The notes below the pieces were generated by a model, which searched no databases, was not told the DNA's origin, and worked only from the letters and a program-made list of their open reading frames with translations. 64,000 nucleotides of DNA, taken from positions 30,654,501-30,718,500 of the forward strand of contig NC_072896.1 of NCBI RefSeq assembly GCF_027943255.1. The letters are read 5' to 3'. The DNA is from Anastrepha obliqua. Its lineage: Eukaryota > Arthropoda > Insecta > Diptera > Tephritidae. Below are positions 1-10,812 of the stretch, piece by piece. Positions within the stretch are counted from its first letter, which is position 1, and every line of letters starts with the position of its first letter. The translations under genes and the position numbers were made by a program.

Positions 1-647
1 ACCGCCACCGCTATCACTTTGCTCATTTTCTTGCGCACAAAAGTAGCTTTTCACCTCTTCGTCCGCGCTGTCAGCGCCGTCCTCATCGTGGTATTGTGTC
101 GTGGCTGCAATATCGTACATTCGTCGTAATTGTGAGAGTTGTTGACTCACAGACACATCCGTACTACCGAGTAGTTTTAAGCGCGGCGCCACAAGTGGTG
201 CCGGTGGTAGACACAGCGGGGTCACAAAAGCACTTTGGCTCTCAAAAGATAGTCTGCGACTGGTTGTAGTTGCACTCAATGTCGAAGTACTGCTCGTATT
301 AACAACAGTGTGTGTAGTTAGTTCACGCTCTGTGCTTTCCACAGATGTATTGGAATAACGTCGCGTAGTGCCTTGATAGCTATTCGAGCGCAACATTGGC
401 GTGGGCACAACAATGGGTGGTACCGTAGCCGATTCCAATGAAACTATGCTCAGACGTCGCATAGCCTCATCGAATTCATTTGCAGAGCGCATTGTTTTGA
501 TGATGAGCGAAGTGGACTTGAGTCCCTCGTCGAGCATACGCTGATGTTCACGCAGATCTTGCAGTATGAGCTCTTGTGCGCTTGGACGTCGATTTGAGAC
601 ATTGGGATTGGGGTTTCTGTCAGTGATTGGCATTAACGTGGAAGCAC
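1..647 (-). CDS. Host gene, coding exon 6 (incomplete at window edge)
   Basis: The acceptor TTTTACTCAG precedes base 647 on the minus strand. Two bases complete a Gly codon carried over from exon 5, and the frame then stays open for 215 codons to base 1. The start contains RRPSAQELILQDLREHQRML followed by DEGLKSTSLIIKTMRSANEF, a likely helical and conserved segment. It is followed by Ser/Thr-rich sequence with RRLSIVS and RRLSFES motifs and an acidic region (HDEDGADSADEEV). The exon continues outside the window, so the C-terminus and any recognisable domain are not visible. The 6.25-kb intron upstream is filled with transposons. Confidence 0.8.
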
Positions 648-1270
648 CTGAGTAAAAGTGGTAAGAGTTGGTGTTTTGTTTGGCTTGGTGTTCGGAAAAG
701 ATTGGTTTAATTCTTATTTATTTGCTGGTTATTTAGTGGTTGGTTAATAAATGTCTCATAAGATTACTAGCAATAGAGTTGGGTGCTTTTAGAAGGATTA
801 AGGCGCAACGGGAAAGTTAAATGGTATTTCGAGTCAGCATGGATTAGGAGTGATTGGGATCGTGGTGCTAACTCATTCAATTAAGGGCACGTTAGAGGTT
901 TCAGCACCGCAAGAAGAGTAAACACCGTCAGTAAAAGCAGTGGATGTGGCTTAGGATGCCGTGTTTTTGAGTGGAGTGCGTGGTAGAAAAAGTATTCAGC
1001 ATAGCGAGGAAAAAATGTAAAGGTGTATGGGTATGTAAACAATTAGACTAAAATTTTTTTTTTCTACGAAAGTGTTGCAGTGATATTAAAATTAGTAGAA
1101 AGAAAATTTATGTAGTGAATTTATTTACAGAGTGGGTAATTGGACGTCTTGGTAAGGAAGAGTGGATTATAGTATTTTCAATGGTCCTTAACATGGGAAT
1201 TTATTAAATTTTTTCCACAATAAATTTTAGCTTTCGAGTTGTCATAAAGATCACATCTGGAGCCAACGTA
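648..1270. other. Intron 5 sequence, nothing recognised
   Basis: AT-rich intron sequence between the exon 6 acceptor and the first RTE fragment. I see no coding signature or clear repeat. Confidence 0.6.
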
Positions 1271-2150
1271 ATTTTGCATACAGAGACCCCGCATTAACAC
1301 CGATAATAAAGTCAGCTTTGAAATCCAACGCAGAATCTCTGTTTCCAAAAAGTGCTACTTTGCACTAAGTAGGCAATTGAGTAGTCAAGTCCTCTCTCGA
1401 CGAACAAAACTAACACTCTGCAAGGCTCTTATCAGGCCCGTGATAACGTATAGCGCAGAAGCTTGACATCCGACGAGGCATCCCACGCAGTGTTTGAGAG
1501 AAAGATTCTGCGGAAGATTTTCGGACCTTTGCACGTTGGCAACGGCGAATATCGTAGGCGGGAAAACAATGAGCTGTATGAGGCTTACGACGATATAGAC
1601 ATAAAAAAAAAAAAATAATTGGCGCGTACACTTCTGTTAGGTGTTTGTCCGAGCTCCTCCTCCTATTTGTGGTGTGCGTCTTGATGTTGTTCCACAAATG
1701 GAGGGACCTACAGTTTCAAGCCGACTCCGAACGGCAGATATTTTTATGAGGAGCTTTTTCATGGCAGAAATACACTCGGAGGTTTGCCATTGCCTGCCGA
1801 GGGGCGACTGCTATTAGAAAAATGTTTTTATTAATTTTACTTTCACCGAGATTCGAACTAACGACCTCTCCGAATGGTAGTCACGCACCAACCCATTCGG
1901 CTACGGCAGCGAATAAAGATGCACCGGCTACGATGGTTGGGCGATGTCGTCCAAATGGATACAAACGCTCTGACTCTGAAAGTATTCGATGTGGTACCAG
2001 CTGGACGAAGCAGATGAAAAGATCAGGTGGAAAAGGACTTGGCTTCACTTGGTGTTTCCAACTGGATAAAGAAATGACTGTGGCGCTTTGTTAAACTCGG
2101 CCAAAATCGCGTATGCGGTTATCGCTCTAATCAAGAAGACGAAGAAGAGA
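1271..2150 (+). mobile_element. RTE-type LINE 3' fragment split by a SINE
   Basis: The flanks match the end of the intact RTE at 33663-36929 almost base for base: 1281-1607 corresponds to its C-terminal coding part (SLEIQRR... RKILRKIFGPLHVGNGEYRR) and about 1911-2148 to RIKIQR through the stop and the AAG-repeat tail. Frameshifts and deletions inactivate it. The SINE sits exactly between the codons for DIDI and QRIKIQR. The copy is 5'-truncated, as is usual for LINEs. Confidence 0.85.
1608..1910 (-). mobile_element. tRNA-derived SINE, copy 1
   Basis: Read on the minus strand, the head has an A-box-like TAGCCGAATGGG and a B-box-like GTTCGAATC with tRNA-like spacing. A unique body follows, and the end is GCGCCAATTA plus a T-rich tail. 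It interrupts the RTE fragment, so it inserted after that RTE copy. It is the most complete reference for the family together with copy 2. Confidence 0.8.
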
Positions 2151-2279
2151 CCGAGGCAGATAATCCTATTTTAATTAAAGGGTCTGGGTGGTCTTATTGT
2201 GGTTTTTTAACCAGATGATTGTTTTTGACAGTAGCAGCTCTCTCTTGCTGGCAATCTTGACAAAAAGTCGGGATCACAT

Positions 2280-2730
2280 CGTTGCGGAACGAAATTAATC
2301 GCTCTATGTTTCAGCAACGTTGCAGTCTTACAAATATATTGCAAACTTATTCCCAACGCCAAAATTGTGTAGAAGTGAAAATCATCTTTTCTGAGGAATC
2401 GTATTTTCATTTCAGCGGCTTGTTAATAAACGAAGCTACCGCATCTATCGATCGGAAAAGCTCTGCGCGGGATCTTCGAGAAGCTAATGCATTCCCAGAG
2501 AGGGGCTATTTGGTACCGATATTAAAGAAGTGACATCATTGGCTCATTTGTCATTGCAAAAACTGTGGGAAACATGAATTCTGATTAACAGAGAGCGCTA
2601 CGAGGACGTGCCACAATCGATCTTTTACGCGCCAAGTTCGGTAATCATGTTGTCAGTCGCCTCGGCGATGCCAATTGGCCGCATTGGAGTTACGATTTGA
2701 CTTATTTGCGAGCTTTTTTGCCATTACGCT
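2280..2730 (+). mobile_element. Relic of a Tc1/mariner-superfamily transposase
   Basis: Broken reading frames give KIIFSEESYFHFSG, then a VNKRSYRIYRSE-like segment, INRERYEDV, and finally AKFGNHVVSRLGDANWPHWS followed by YDLTYLRAF. The order and motifs match the catalytic core of the transposase group seen at 39987-40840 (VNKQNCR, VNGERYRDML, CALSPLDYFLWG). Stops and frameshifts abound. No terminal repeats were found. Confidence 0.55.
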
Positions 2731-2789
2731 TTTTTCTGAGCTGCTTTGAACTACCGATTTTGTGCGAGCAATCCATTAACGATGGAACA

Positions 2790-3020
2790 GCTCGCTGTAT
2801 AAGCCATACCGAGATGTGGACATAGTGAAACGTATTAAAATACAACGGCTGTGCTGGCTTGGCGATGCCTCGAGCATGAATGAAATTGAACAGGCACGAC
2901 AATCCTTCGATAGAGAGTGCACTGGTGAACGAAGAGGAGGACCTAATCTATGTTGGGGCGATCAAGGTAGACGACGCAGTCTTTTATATTCGGCCAAAAC
3001 CAACATGCATTTGTAGTGTC
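2790..3020 (+). mobile_element. Diverged RTE-like LINE C-terminal fragment
   Basis: The frame reads DIVKRIKIQRLCWLGDASSM, matching the RIKIQRLRWLGHVVRM motif near the end of the RTE ORF. The sequence then diverges, and the RGRPPLRW-like part is only vaguely present (GERRGGPNLCWGDQ). It is an old copy or a related subfamily. Confidence 0.6.
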
Positions 3021-3756
3021 ATCTAAGTAAGTAAGTAATCCATTAAAGATTCAAGTCCATAGAGTGAATAGCGAGCAATCTATTCTTGGATAGAACCAGA
3101 AATCGTCACAAAGGTCTTGAAAAACTTAGCTAACAGGATGCACTGCTGCAAAGTTAATCGAGACTGCCCATTGAATGCAATCGTATGCTATAAATAATGG
3201 GAATAGGTGTTTGTTAATGTTTTTTTTTAATTTTTTTTAGAGAAATCACTATATGGATCATGTTTTAGTAGGTAAAACACATTTCACGTCGACGTAGTGG
3301 AATACAGTTGTTTGTTTCAATGAGCCGCGTAGTCTACTCATGTTTCCGTTTGCTCTCAATGCAGTTTTTTTGAACTGGCTCGCAAGCTTTATATATAGTT
3401 TGTCCTCAAAAGTCAAAGGTAATGTACTTAGAATTCGGAAGACACGCTGGTGCTCACCCCACAAATTTAAAGTTATTAAATCTCAACAATTGACTTCTGC
3501 AACGTCTCTCAAGCTGAGTTAGTAGCTATAAAAAAGGCAGCGTTGTAGGTGTGGGGCTCATTTGTCGCAACGCAACCAACTCTAAAAGCCAAGCTGATAT
3601 AAAATCCCCTCAATGTCAGGGTACTTATTTCTAAGGTCACTAGAGGTTTAAAATATTCTAGAAAATTATTTCTCGGAAAATTTCAGTAGGGATCTTCTCA
3701 GACAAAATTTGCATAAAAAGAAGGTAAAAGTTTACAAAAAAATAAAATAGCAAATA
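3021..3756. other. Intron 5 sequence, nothing firmly recognised
   Basis: No clear element. A minus-strand open stretch at 3258-3464 has ordinary-looking protein composition but no motif I can name; it could be further LINE debris. Confidence 0.4.
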
Positions 3757-5460
3757 TTGGGTTGGCAACTAAGTAATTGCGGATTTTTTTATAAACTGTG
3801 TACTTAGGTTTTCATGGAATCAAATAACTTTATTCTGTAATGTATTGTTCATTTTGATCAAGGACCTTTTGCCATCTTTCAGGCAGCATCATAATCCATA
3901 AGCATCATGAAACTTCTGGTTTTTATTAGCAAAAAACTGAATCTGGTACGATTTGACATCATCATCATTATTGAAATTTTTACCATTCAAGGATTTTTGT
4001 TTGTTTGATCGAAACAAAAAATAATCAGCTGGTGCCAGGTCAGGGCAATATGGTGGATGTGGCAAAACAACCCAACCAAGCTCTAATAACTTTTGCCAAG
4101 TGGTACTTCTTTGGCCTTGCTGATGGAATGCTTCATGATGGAATACAAAACTTTTTCGATTTGTCAATTCGGGCCGCTTTTCTCCAACTGCATTGTTTAA
4201 TTTCGTTAGTTGGTCAATGTAGACGGCAGAATTGATCGTTCGGTGGGGTGGTAAGAACTCAAAGTAGACAATTCTTTTGTAATCCCACCAAACTGATAAC
4301 AAAACCTGCCTTTGATGAAGATCAGCCAGGTTCACCTAATATTGTTGTAAACAACCCATTTTTCATCGCCAGTTATCTTCTTCTTCTTAATTGGCGCGAT
4401 AACCGCTTACGCGATTTTAGCCAAGTTTAACAAAGCGCGCCAGTCGTTTCTTTCTCTTGCTAACCGGCGCCAATTGGACACACCAAGTGAAGGCAAGTCC
4501 TTCTCCATCTGATCTTTCCGACGCAGAGGAGGCCTTCCTCTTCCTCTGCTACCACCAGCTGGTAGCGCATCGAATACTTTCAGAGCCGGAGCGTTTGTTT
4601 CCATTCGGACGACATGACCCAGCCAACGTAGCCGCTGGATCTTTATTCGCTGGGCTATGTCTATGTCGTCGTAAAGCTCATACAGCTCATCGTTCCATCG
4701 CCTGCGATATTCGCCGTTACCAACGTGCAAAGGTCCAAAAATCTTCCGCAGAATCTTTCTTTCAAACACTCCAAGCGTCGCTTCATCGGATGTTGTCATC
4801 GTCTACGCTTTTGCGGCATACGTTAGGACGGGTATGATGAGAGCCTTGTACATCGCCAGTTATGAGTCGTTTTAAAAATGGATGATTTTCATTACGTTTC
4901 TATAGCAAATAGCAGCTGTTAATGCGTTTCTTTCAGTTCGTGCGGAACCCATGTATCGAGTTTTTGAACATAGCTAAGTCGTTTTAAGTGATTTTCAATT
5001 CATGTATGTGTTACATGAAGCTTCTCTGCCAACTCACGTGTTGTATTGTGACGATCCGACTCGACTGCTGGTTTGATAATGGCGTCATCGACTTCAACTG
5101 GACGACCAGAGCGTTTTTCATATTTGAGTGAAAAATCACCAGAACGAAATTTGGCAAACCAATTTTGACACTGCCCTTCTTTTAAGGCTTCGTCACCATA
5201 AACAGCACATAACTTTTTAAGAGCTTGCGATGCGGTTTTCCCTTTGCGAAAATAAAAAAGCAAAATATGACGAAAATGTTCCTTTTGATTTTCCATTTTT
5301 CAACGAGCGCCTGATCAAAAAACTTGTTTACTGATTGACAGCTGAATTGCCAACTATCAAATAACAAAATGTGTTTTACATTTGTACTCCGTCTGCAAAC
5401 CGAAAAATTCAGCTGAAGCCATCTACGAGTGAATTCCGCAATTACTTAGTTGCCTACCCA
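3757..5460 (-). mobile_element. Mariner element interrupted by an RTE fragment
   Basis: The terminal inverted repeats are TTGGGTTGGCAACTAAGTAA on the left and its near-exact complement ending at 5460. A TA lies at 3755-3756; the matching right duplication is mutated. The transposase is on the minus strand. The N-terminal part starts with ATG at 5296 (MENQKEHFRHILLFYFRKGK) and has the helix-turn-helix region and a GRPVEVDD linker; the C-terminal part is at 3889-4335. The second catalytic motif reads FHHEAFH instead of FHHDNAR, so the catalytic Asp is lost, while the third (CPDLAPADYFLF) is kept. The RTE insertion and stops also kill it. Confidence 0.9.
4377..4850 (-). mobile_element. 5'-truncated RTE insertion with 13-bp target duplication
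   Basis: CATCGCCAGTTAT flanks the insert at 4364-4376 and 4851-4863, a perfect duplication. On the minus strand the insert carries the last ~130 codons of the RTE ORF (MTTSDEATLGVFERKILRKI... to the stop), then GCGCCAATTAAGAAGAAG. The reading frame is intact over this part and close in sequence to the full-length copy at 33663. This shows the target-site and tail rules of the family. Confidence 0.95.
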
Positions 5461-5476
5461 GTTCGCCCTTAAGATA

Positions 5477-6199
5477 CAGGGTTTGGTTGAAAAGTAATGA
5501 GCCTTATTTTTTTTAAGCAGTTTTATTAAACCTTTTGGCTTATACAACTATTATAATATTCTTCAAAGTAGGACCCTTCTTCAAAGTAGGACCCCATTTT
5601 TTAAACTCATCCGTCGGAATCGCGTTCCATTCGGTTGTCACAGTTTTTTGGATCGCCTCGATGGAGTTGAAACGCTCCCCCTTTAGCTTTCTTTTCAGGC
5701 GTGGGAATAAGAAGAAGTCCGGAGGGGACAGGTCTGAGCTGTAGGGAGGGTGGGGAAGCACCGGAACCCCCATGGCCAATGCAGAGGTGCAGAGGAAGGC
5801 GGTGTGCGCCGGCGCATTGTCATAATGAAGGGTCCAATTGTTAACGAGGTCGGGCCGAACCCGGGCACGCAGTTTTTCAGCCGAAGGAGCACTTCTTTGT
5901 AAAATGCCGCGTTTACAGTGCTTTTTGGAGGTACAAACTGTTTAACTTTACTCAAAATTTGATCAAGTAACGTTGCTCCAACGATCGCTGCATTTTCGCC
6001 ACTGCAAAATCCCAACACACTTTTAAAACAGCTTTCACGCGCGGAGCGATGTTGACTGCACCGCTGTTGCCAGTGAACTGGGACCGGTTTCTAGTGGAAG
6101 GGGAAGGTCCAACAATCATTTTTCCCCACCAGCCAATTCGGTTGATCGCTTGGCAGACGCTCCGCGCGGGAAGGCTCATTACTTTTCAATTAAACCCTG
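5477..6199 (-). mobile_element. Short mariner deletion derivative
   Basis: Inverted ends beginning CAGGGTTTGGTTGAAAAG and ending CTTTTCAATTAAACCCTG are flanked by TA at 5475-5476 and 6200-6201. Minus-strand frames keep transposase pieces: an N-terminal part at 5952-6179, a middle part, and a C-terminal piece with LPHPPYSSDLSPPDFFLFPR, the third catalytic motif of mariners. At 723 bp it is about half the length of an autonomous mariner and is frameshifted. Confidence 0.85.
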
Positions 6200-6898
6200 T
6201 AGTCAACACATTTTTCTTACTTTCATCTTAAGTGTCCTAGAATTGGGTTTTTGCTCCTAACTATGCACTTTTTCAGAACTTTTTTTGTGTGAAAAAATAA
6301 TACTTTCAGGAAATTTGGGTAGGTAGGAGTAAAGTAGGCTTTAGTAGTTATTTAATTGTTTGTATGGAAAAATCAAGATGTTATTATTTAAGTACTCACA
6401 GTTTTAAGCCAATTCAGTCAAAATAATTATTAGCGGTTATCAAAGAGGTTATTGGCATGCAAAGTGTTAAGACGTTTTTAGTAAAAGTTAATCAAAAATT
6501 TTCAATAGTAAAACACACAGCATAAACCATAAAACATTAACTTTTCAGCTCAAAATAATACAAAAATTAATTCAATAGGAGGAGAAGGAGGAGTAGTTTA
6601 ACAAATTCAAAAACTAAAAGGACAACAAAAATCACATAAATAGTAGATCAACCCACAAAAGGAGTAGCTAAGAGTAAAATACATACATACATACATACAT
6701 ACATATAACTACTTAAAATCCCCGACTAGAATAAGAAAAAAAAGTATATACGAGAATTCAAAAATATTTCTATAGTAAGCATAAAACACTCGAGTAGAGA
6801 ATTTCTCGTTGCGAGAATACAAAAGCACTACAAACAAGTTAACAGATTATACATAGGTTAGACTTAGTGATAGCAAGAACTTGCTCAAATCTGCTCAC
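6200..6898. repeat. AT-rich intron end with a CATA microsatellite
   Basis: Plain intron sequence. A CATA-type tandem repeat of about five to six units lies near 6682-6706. I see no element. Confidence 0.6.
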
Positions 6899-7057
6899 CT
6901 GCGCTTGGCCAATCGACGCGTGTCGACGTCACCGGTTCCTCCAAACTCAAATTGATTTTGGTAGAGTAACCATTTTGCGCCGAGTGCTCATGGCGTTTCT
7001 CAACGATGCGTATACGCTCCGCCACGGACTTATTTATACCGGCTGTTGGTGAGTCGT
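6899..7057 (-). CDS. Host gene, coding exon 5 (53 codons)
   Basis: This small exon has acceptor TTACGCTAG right of 7057 and donor GTGAGC left of 6899. It is separated from exon 4 by a 79-bp intron. It enters with two bases that complete an Asp codon and leaves with one base. The translation contains SVAERIRIVEKRHEHSAQNG and then TKINLSLEEPVTSTRVDWPS, a charged and non-repetitive sequence that looks conserved. The first part could form a short helix. Confidence 0.8.
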
Positions 7058-7136
7058 CTAGCGTAAGAGGGAGCAAAAAATACAAATTACATAAGCGAGT
7101 AATGACAAGCGAAGTAATACTAAATTCCATACAAAC

Positions 7137-9031
7137 CTTTTTCACGCACACTCACGCCACCGTTACCGCCGCCCGCTACTGGCTTCAGCTGCACGCCCCA
7201 CAAAGCATCCGCACTATCGATGTTCTCACCCAAATGGTAGGGTTTCGGCTTGATCGGCTTATTTTTTAGTATGCCGCGTATAGCAGCGATTTCGTCATTT
7301 TCATTGTCTGTCGTATCGATGCCACTCGTTGTCGAAGCATAACTACCGCGCGAACCTTCCGCATGTGCGTCACCGCTCACTTTCTGCACTGAAACCGTCA
7401 CATTTGTGATTGCTGGCATTGCTGGTGTATCGCTGACACCTGGTGGCTCCACCAAGGTGGCTTTGTAAGCCACCACTGAACTGGCGATCGTGCGGTGACG
7501 TTGATGATCATCACCGAAATGTGTAACATTAGCACTTGTGGTTGTTGTTGTTGTCGCTGTTGTGACTGCCGCAGTGGCGCTTGCTGACTTGGTGAGACTT
7601 TGCAGCGGTCCACTCGTGGTGCGCCGACGACGCCGGAAATTGTTTGTCGGTGGTGGCTTACCATCCGTTTCGACAATATTTACACGTCCCGATTCGGCTG
7701 CAAAATGCACCTCGGTCTTGCAGAACTCAACACGTTTTTGCGCATTCTGCGTGCGTTGAAAGAGTATAGAGTTGATATTGACGCCCGTGGTGGTGCCTGG
7801 ATTGCACTCGGCACTACCTTCATAGCGACTCAATTGCATGTTGGGCTTACTTGGGCACACCTCAGGCGATTCGTAGAAACCATTCAGATGCACCTGTGAG
7901 GTTTTTCGTAAATTCTCACGCACATATTGACTCTCGTCCACTGCAATCGAATGCCGTTTGTGCAAGTCCTCGTCGGGTGTGCGGCGTGCTGGCGACTTTG
8001 CGGCACGATAATGCGGCTGTGTGACAGTTTTGGCCGGCTCGCCAAAGTGTATGACTGTGGCGCGTGCAGCGGCAGGTGTTGTTTCGGTGGGCGACCAGTT
8101 GCCCAGCTCGCCCGAACGTCCCAGTCCGCTATCTGTGGAAGCATCCATGCGTAACATGGATTTGCTATCGGGTGGCGACATCTTTTCGAAACCGTACGAT
8201 TTGCGACGCGAATGCCACTCTGACGAGTTAGTGTCTTTGACTTTTTGACGTGACTCCAAACTGTTGGAGGGATGTTTGAGGTTGCCCGTAGCAGCGTGCT
8301 GCGCTAAAGTGCCGCTCTCTGGTGAGGCGCGCTGTGTGCCTACCGCTTTGAAAGCCGACTGGTGGTGTGGTAGTGGTGGTGGTGGTGTCGAGATCTCTGG
8401 TGAGCCTTCGGGTGTCAGTTGACGCATTAAAGGTGTGGCTAATTTTCGGCGCACACTCTGCTGCACTTCAATATGTTCATCGGCAGCGGGCAGTTGTTGA
8501 TATGCAATGAAATCGTCCTTGTACAATGACTCATCCGATAGTTTTTTCAAACGACCACGTATCTCTTTCAGTGACTCGGCTGTTAGCAGCGTGCTATGTT
8601 TGCTGTTACCTGTGATTTTGACCACCTCTTTGGGCCCGTGCAGTATACTCTCGAGTGCCGCTAGATCGACGTGATTATTGCGCATAGCGGTAGTTAGACG
8701 GCGTCCACTCTCCAGTTCGGCGCGCATGCGTGACACACTCACCGAACTGGCTGGCAAATCGAAGGGCACACGCCGTGCAGTGCTTGGCGATTGCTGCTGC
8801 GCTTGATCGCTGCTGGTATTGAAAGTATTGTTCGGCGAGGACGATGACTGAAAGGAGCGCCGCAATTTGCTGACACGACGCCACTCATTCGACTCGGCGA
8901 CCGCTTCGTTCGACTCCCACTCGTTGCTGAGGTCGTCGGTGGAGATAGAATGTGAACGTTGCAGCAATGTCGTGCTGGACGATTGACCACCGAATGGTTG
9001 TTGTTGGCGACGTAGCTGGCGTGTGGACAAG
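7137..9031 (-). CDS. Host gene, coding exon 4 (largest, about 631 codons)
   Basis: The acceptor AATAG lies right of 9031 and the donor GTTTGT left of 7137. One leading base completes the Arg codon split from exon 3, and one trailing base starts the Asp codon completed in exon 5. There is no stop in 1895 nt. Segments that look conserved rather than low-complexity include [20 protein letters not shown], a proline-rich stretch ([10 protein letters not shown]) that could bind SH3 or WW domains, and [20 protein letters not shown] near the end. Many Ser-rich basic motifs (RRKS, RRSF, KRHS) could be kinase sites. No catalytic domain is seen. A scaffold role is inferred from composition only. Long overlapping ORFs in other frames here are shadows of this GC-rich exon. 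Confidence 0.85.
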
Positions 9032-9347
9032 CTATTGGTGGTAGTAAAAGTGAAAAAATGTTAAAAGAATTTTCGTTTAAGTGGCAAAAACAAAAAAAAA
9101 ATTAGTCAACTACTTCACACTTTTTATTGTAAATAGCCTTCTTTTCATGCAAATCTTCCGTAAAGAAAACGAATTATTAATCGGCACGTTGCTTTGCATT
9201 AGCACCAGCAGCTGCTCAGCGTTAAATGACAATTAAATTGAATTGAAAACTGCGTTGCGCAGACAACTCAATTGAAATTAATTTTGTTTTTTTTTTTCCA
9301 ATAATACTTCACATTCAAAACTGTTATTTTCACTCAAATATACTCAC

Positions 9348-9964
9348 CGTAAATCATCGTCTTTGGCGTTGTCATTCGCCGCTGATGCTGCTGCCTGCGT
9401 CGTTAGCCGCGCAGCGCCTGCAGAACCCGCGTAATGCCGGAAACTTTCCAAGTCACGTCGACGCGTTGGTGTTGCTTCGAACAGTTCACTTTGTTGGTTT
9501 TGTTGTTGTGCTTGTTGCTCGCGCTGGTGGTGGTGGTGATGGTGGTTGTGGCGGTGGTGTTGGTGTTGGTGGCAAGGCATATGCGACTCATCTGCGTCGT
9601 CAGCCAAAGCAGTCACAGCCGCACAACAATCATCACAATCAGCGACGCCTACGCGCGATTTGGCTGGATTGCTGTTTTGGCCATATAGAGTAGCTTGTTC
9701 CAAATGACGTGCGCTGCGTTGTGGCTGCTGCTGCTGCTGCCATGTTTTTGTACCAGTCACTGTACCATTCGAACTATGCTTTGTTGTTGCTGTGTTGCTT
9801 TTTGGTGACTTTATTGCTTCGCTGCTCGTGGCTCGACTGTTGTTGTCAACGCCGCCACTGCCAACAATTGCATGTAGGCTCACCTTACCAACGGCTCGCT
9901 TGTGGGTGTTCATTGTTGTTACTGAGTTGTTGCTGCTGCTGTTGCTGCCGCCGCTGCTGCTTTT
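9348..9964 (-). CDS. Host gene, coding exon 3
   Basis: The acceptor TTGTACAG precedes base 9964 and the donor GTGAGT follows base 9348. The exon enters in phase 0 and leaves with two extra bases. It reads about 205 codons: a Ser/Asn/Gly-rich start, a poly-Gln stretch, a short Cys/Asp segment (DCDDCCAAV), a His/Gln tract (HQHQHHRHNHHHHHH) and a more ordered end containing RRRDLESFRHYAGSAGAARL. An internal ATG at 9913 could mislead automated callers into a later start, but the frame is open through to the acceptor. The downstream intron is only 316 bp. Confidence 0.8.
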
Positions 9965-10812
9965 CTGTACAATTCAAAGAAAGGCAAATTTGGTGCTTGA
10001 GTTTTTAATTTTCTTCTGGTTGTTGTTTTATGAAATAAAAGTAAATAAATGGCAATTAACATATTTTGTGGTTGCTTTAGAAGTTTTTCAATGTAAATCG
10101 ATACTCGAACTTAAAGCAAAGAATATCAGATTAAGAAAAAAACTTATAAATTTTAGTTGCCTTTATTGATTGGCAGAAGATTGATTATAATCTTCTAAGT
10201 CATATATTTTATACCTGTTTTTTTTTTCGTTTGTCAGCCAGCCACAACTTTTTCTTATTTTTTGGCTACGTGCTAATACAAATGAACATCGATGGCATAG
10301 TTTTGTGGTTGCCCACGCGACATAAGATTTTTAGAAAATTTTTTGTACTGACGTGCAAAGTGAAATTGGCATAATTTGTGGGGGTGAGCTGGCTTTAATA
10401 ACCAATTATTTGTTTTCAATAAGTCAGTTTTTAAGCAACCGAAATATTTACAAGTTTAAGTGGTGAAGTATGAAATTTTTATGAAAATTCATTGACGCAT
10501 TTTTTCTTTACACTAAGAAGAAACAAAGAAGAGTTTTCAGTATTCAGCATTTCCGTGGATTGTACTAAATCATATAGTATTTTACTAAAATCCTTATTAA
10601 AGTGACCAACAATCGACCTGCGCGAACTCACCTCCAGCTGTACGAGTAAAATACAGTACAACAGCCGAGGCTTAGTCCGAGCAGAATATATATTTTAGAT
10701 GTACATAGTAAGGATGTCAGGCATTAGCTATTTTTGAAGTTTCGAAAAACTGTGGATTATTTGTGATTTCTTACGAAGCATATGAAACGGAAGCAGAAAA
10801 ACCCATCATATA
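9965..10812. other. Intron 2 start, nothing recognised
   Basis: AT-rich intron sequence. The long plus-strand Leu/Cys-rich ORFs reaching into it from 9709 are antisense to exon 3 and are not supported as genes. Confidence 0.6.

Noticed and set aside
1840..1915. Possible tRNA gene (A and B boxes on the minus strand)
   Set aside because: The same head occurs in several copies attached to a SINE body, and I see no cloverleaf; it is the SINE head, not a functional tRNA gene.
7538..8248. Plus-strand ORFs of 70-99 codons
   Set aside because: Antisense to the GC-rich host exon 4, which has an open frame of 631 codons and good splice sites.
9385..10169. Several plus-strand Leu/Cys/Val-rich ORFs
   Set aside because: They are antisense to the host exon 3, whose CAG/CAA and His codons read as Leu/Cys/Val runs on the other strand.
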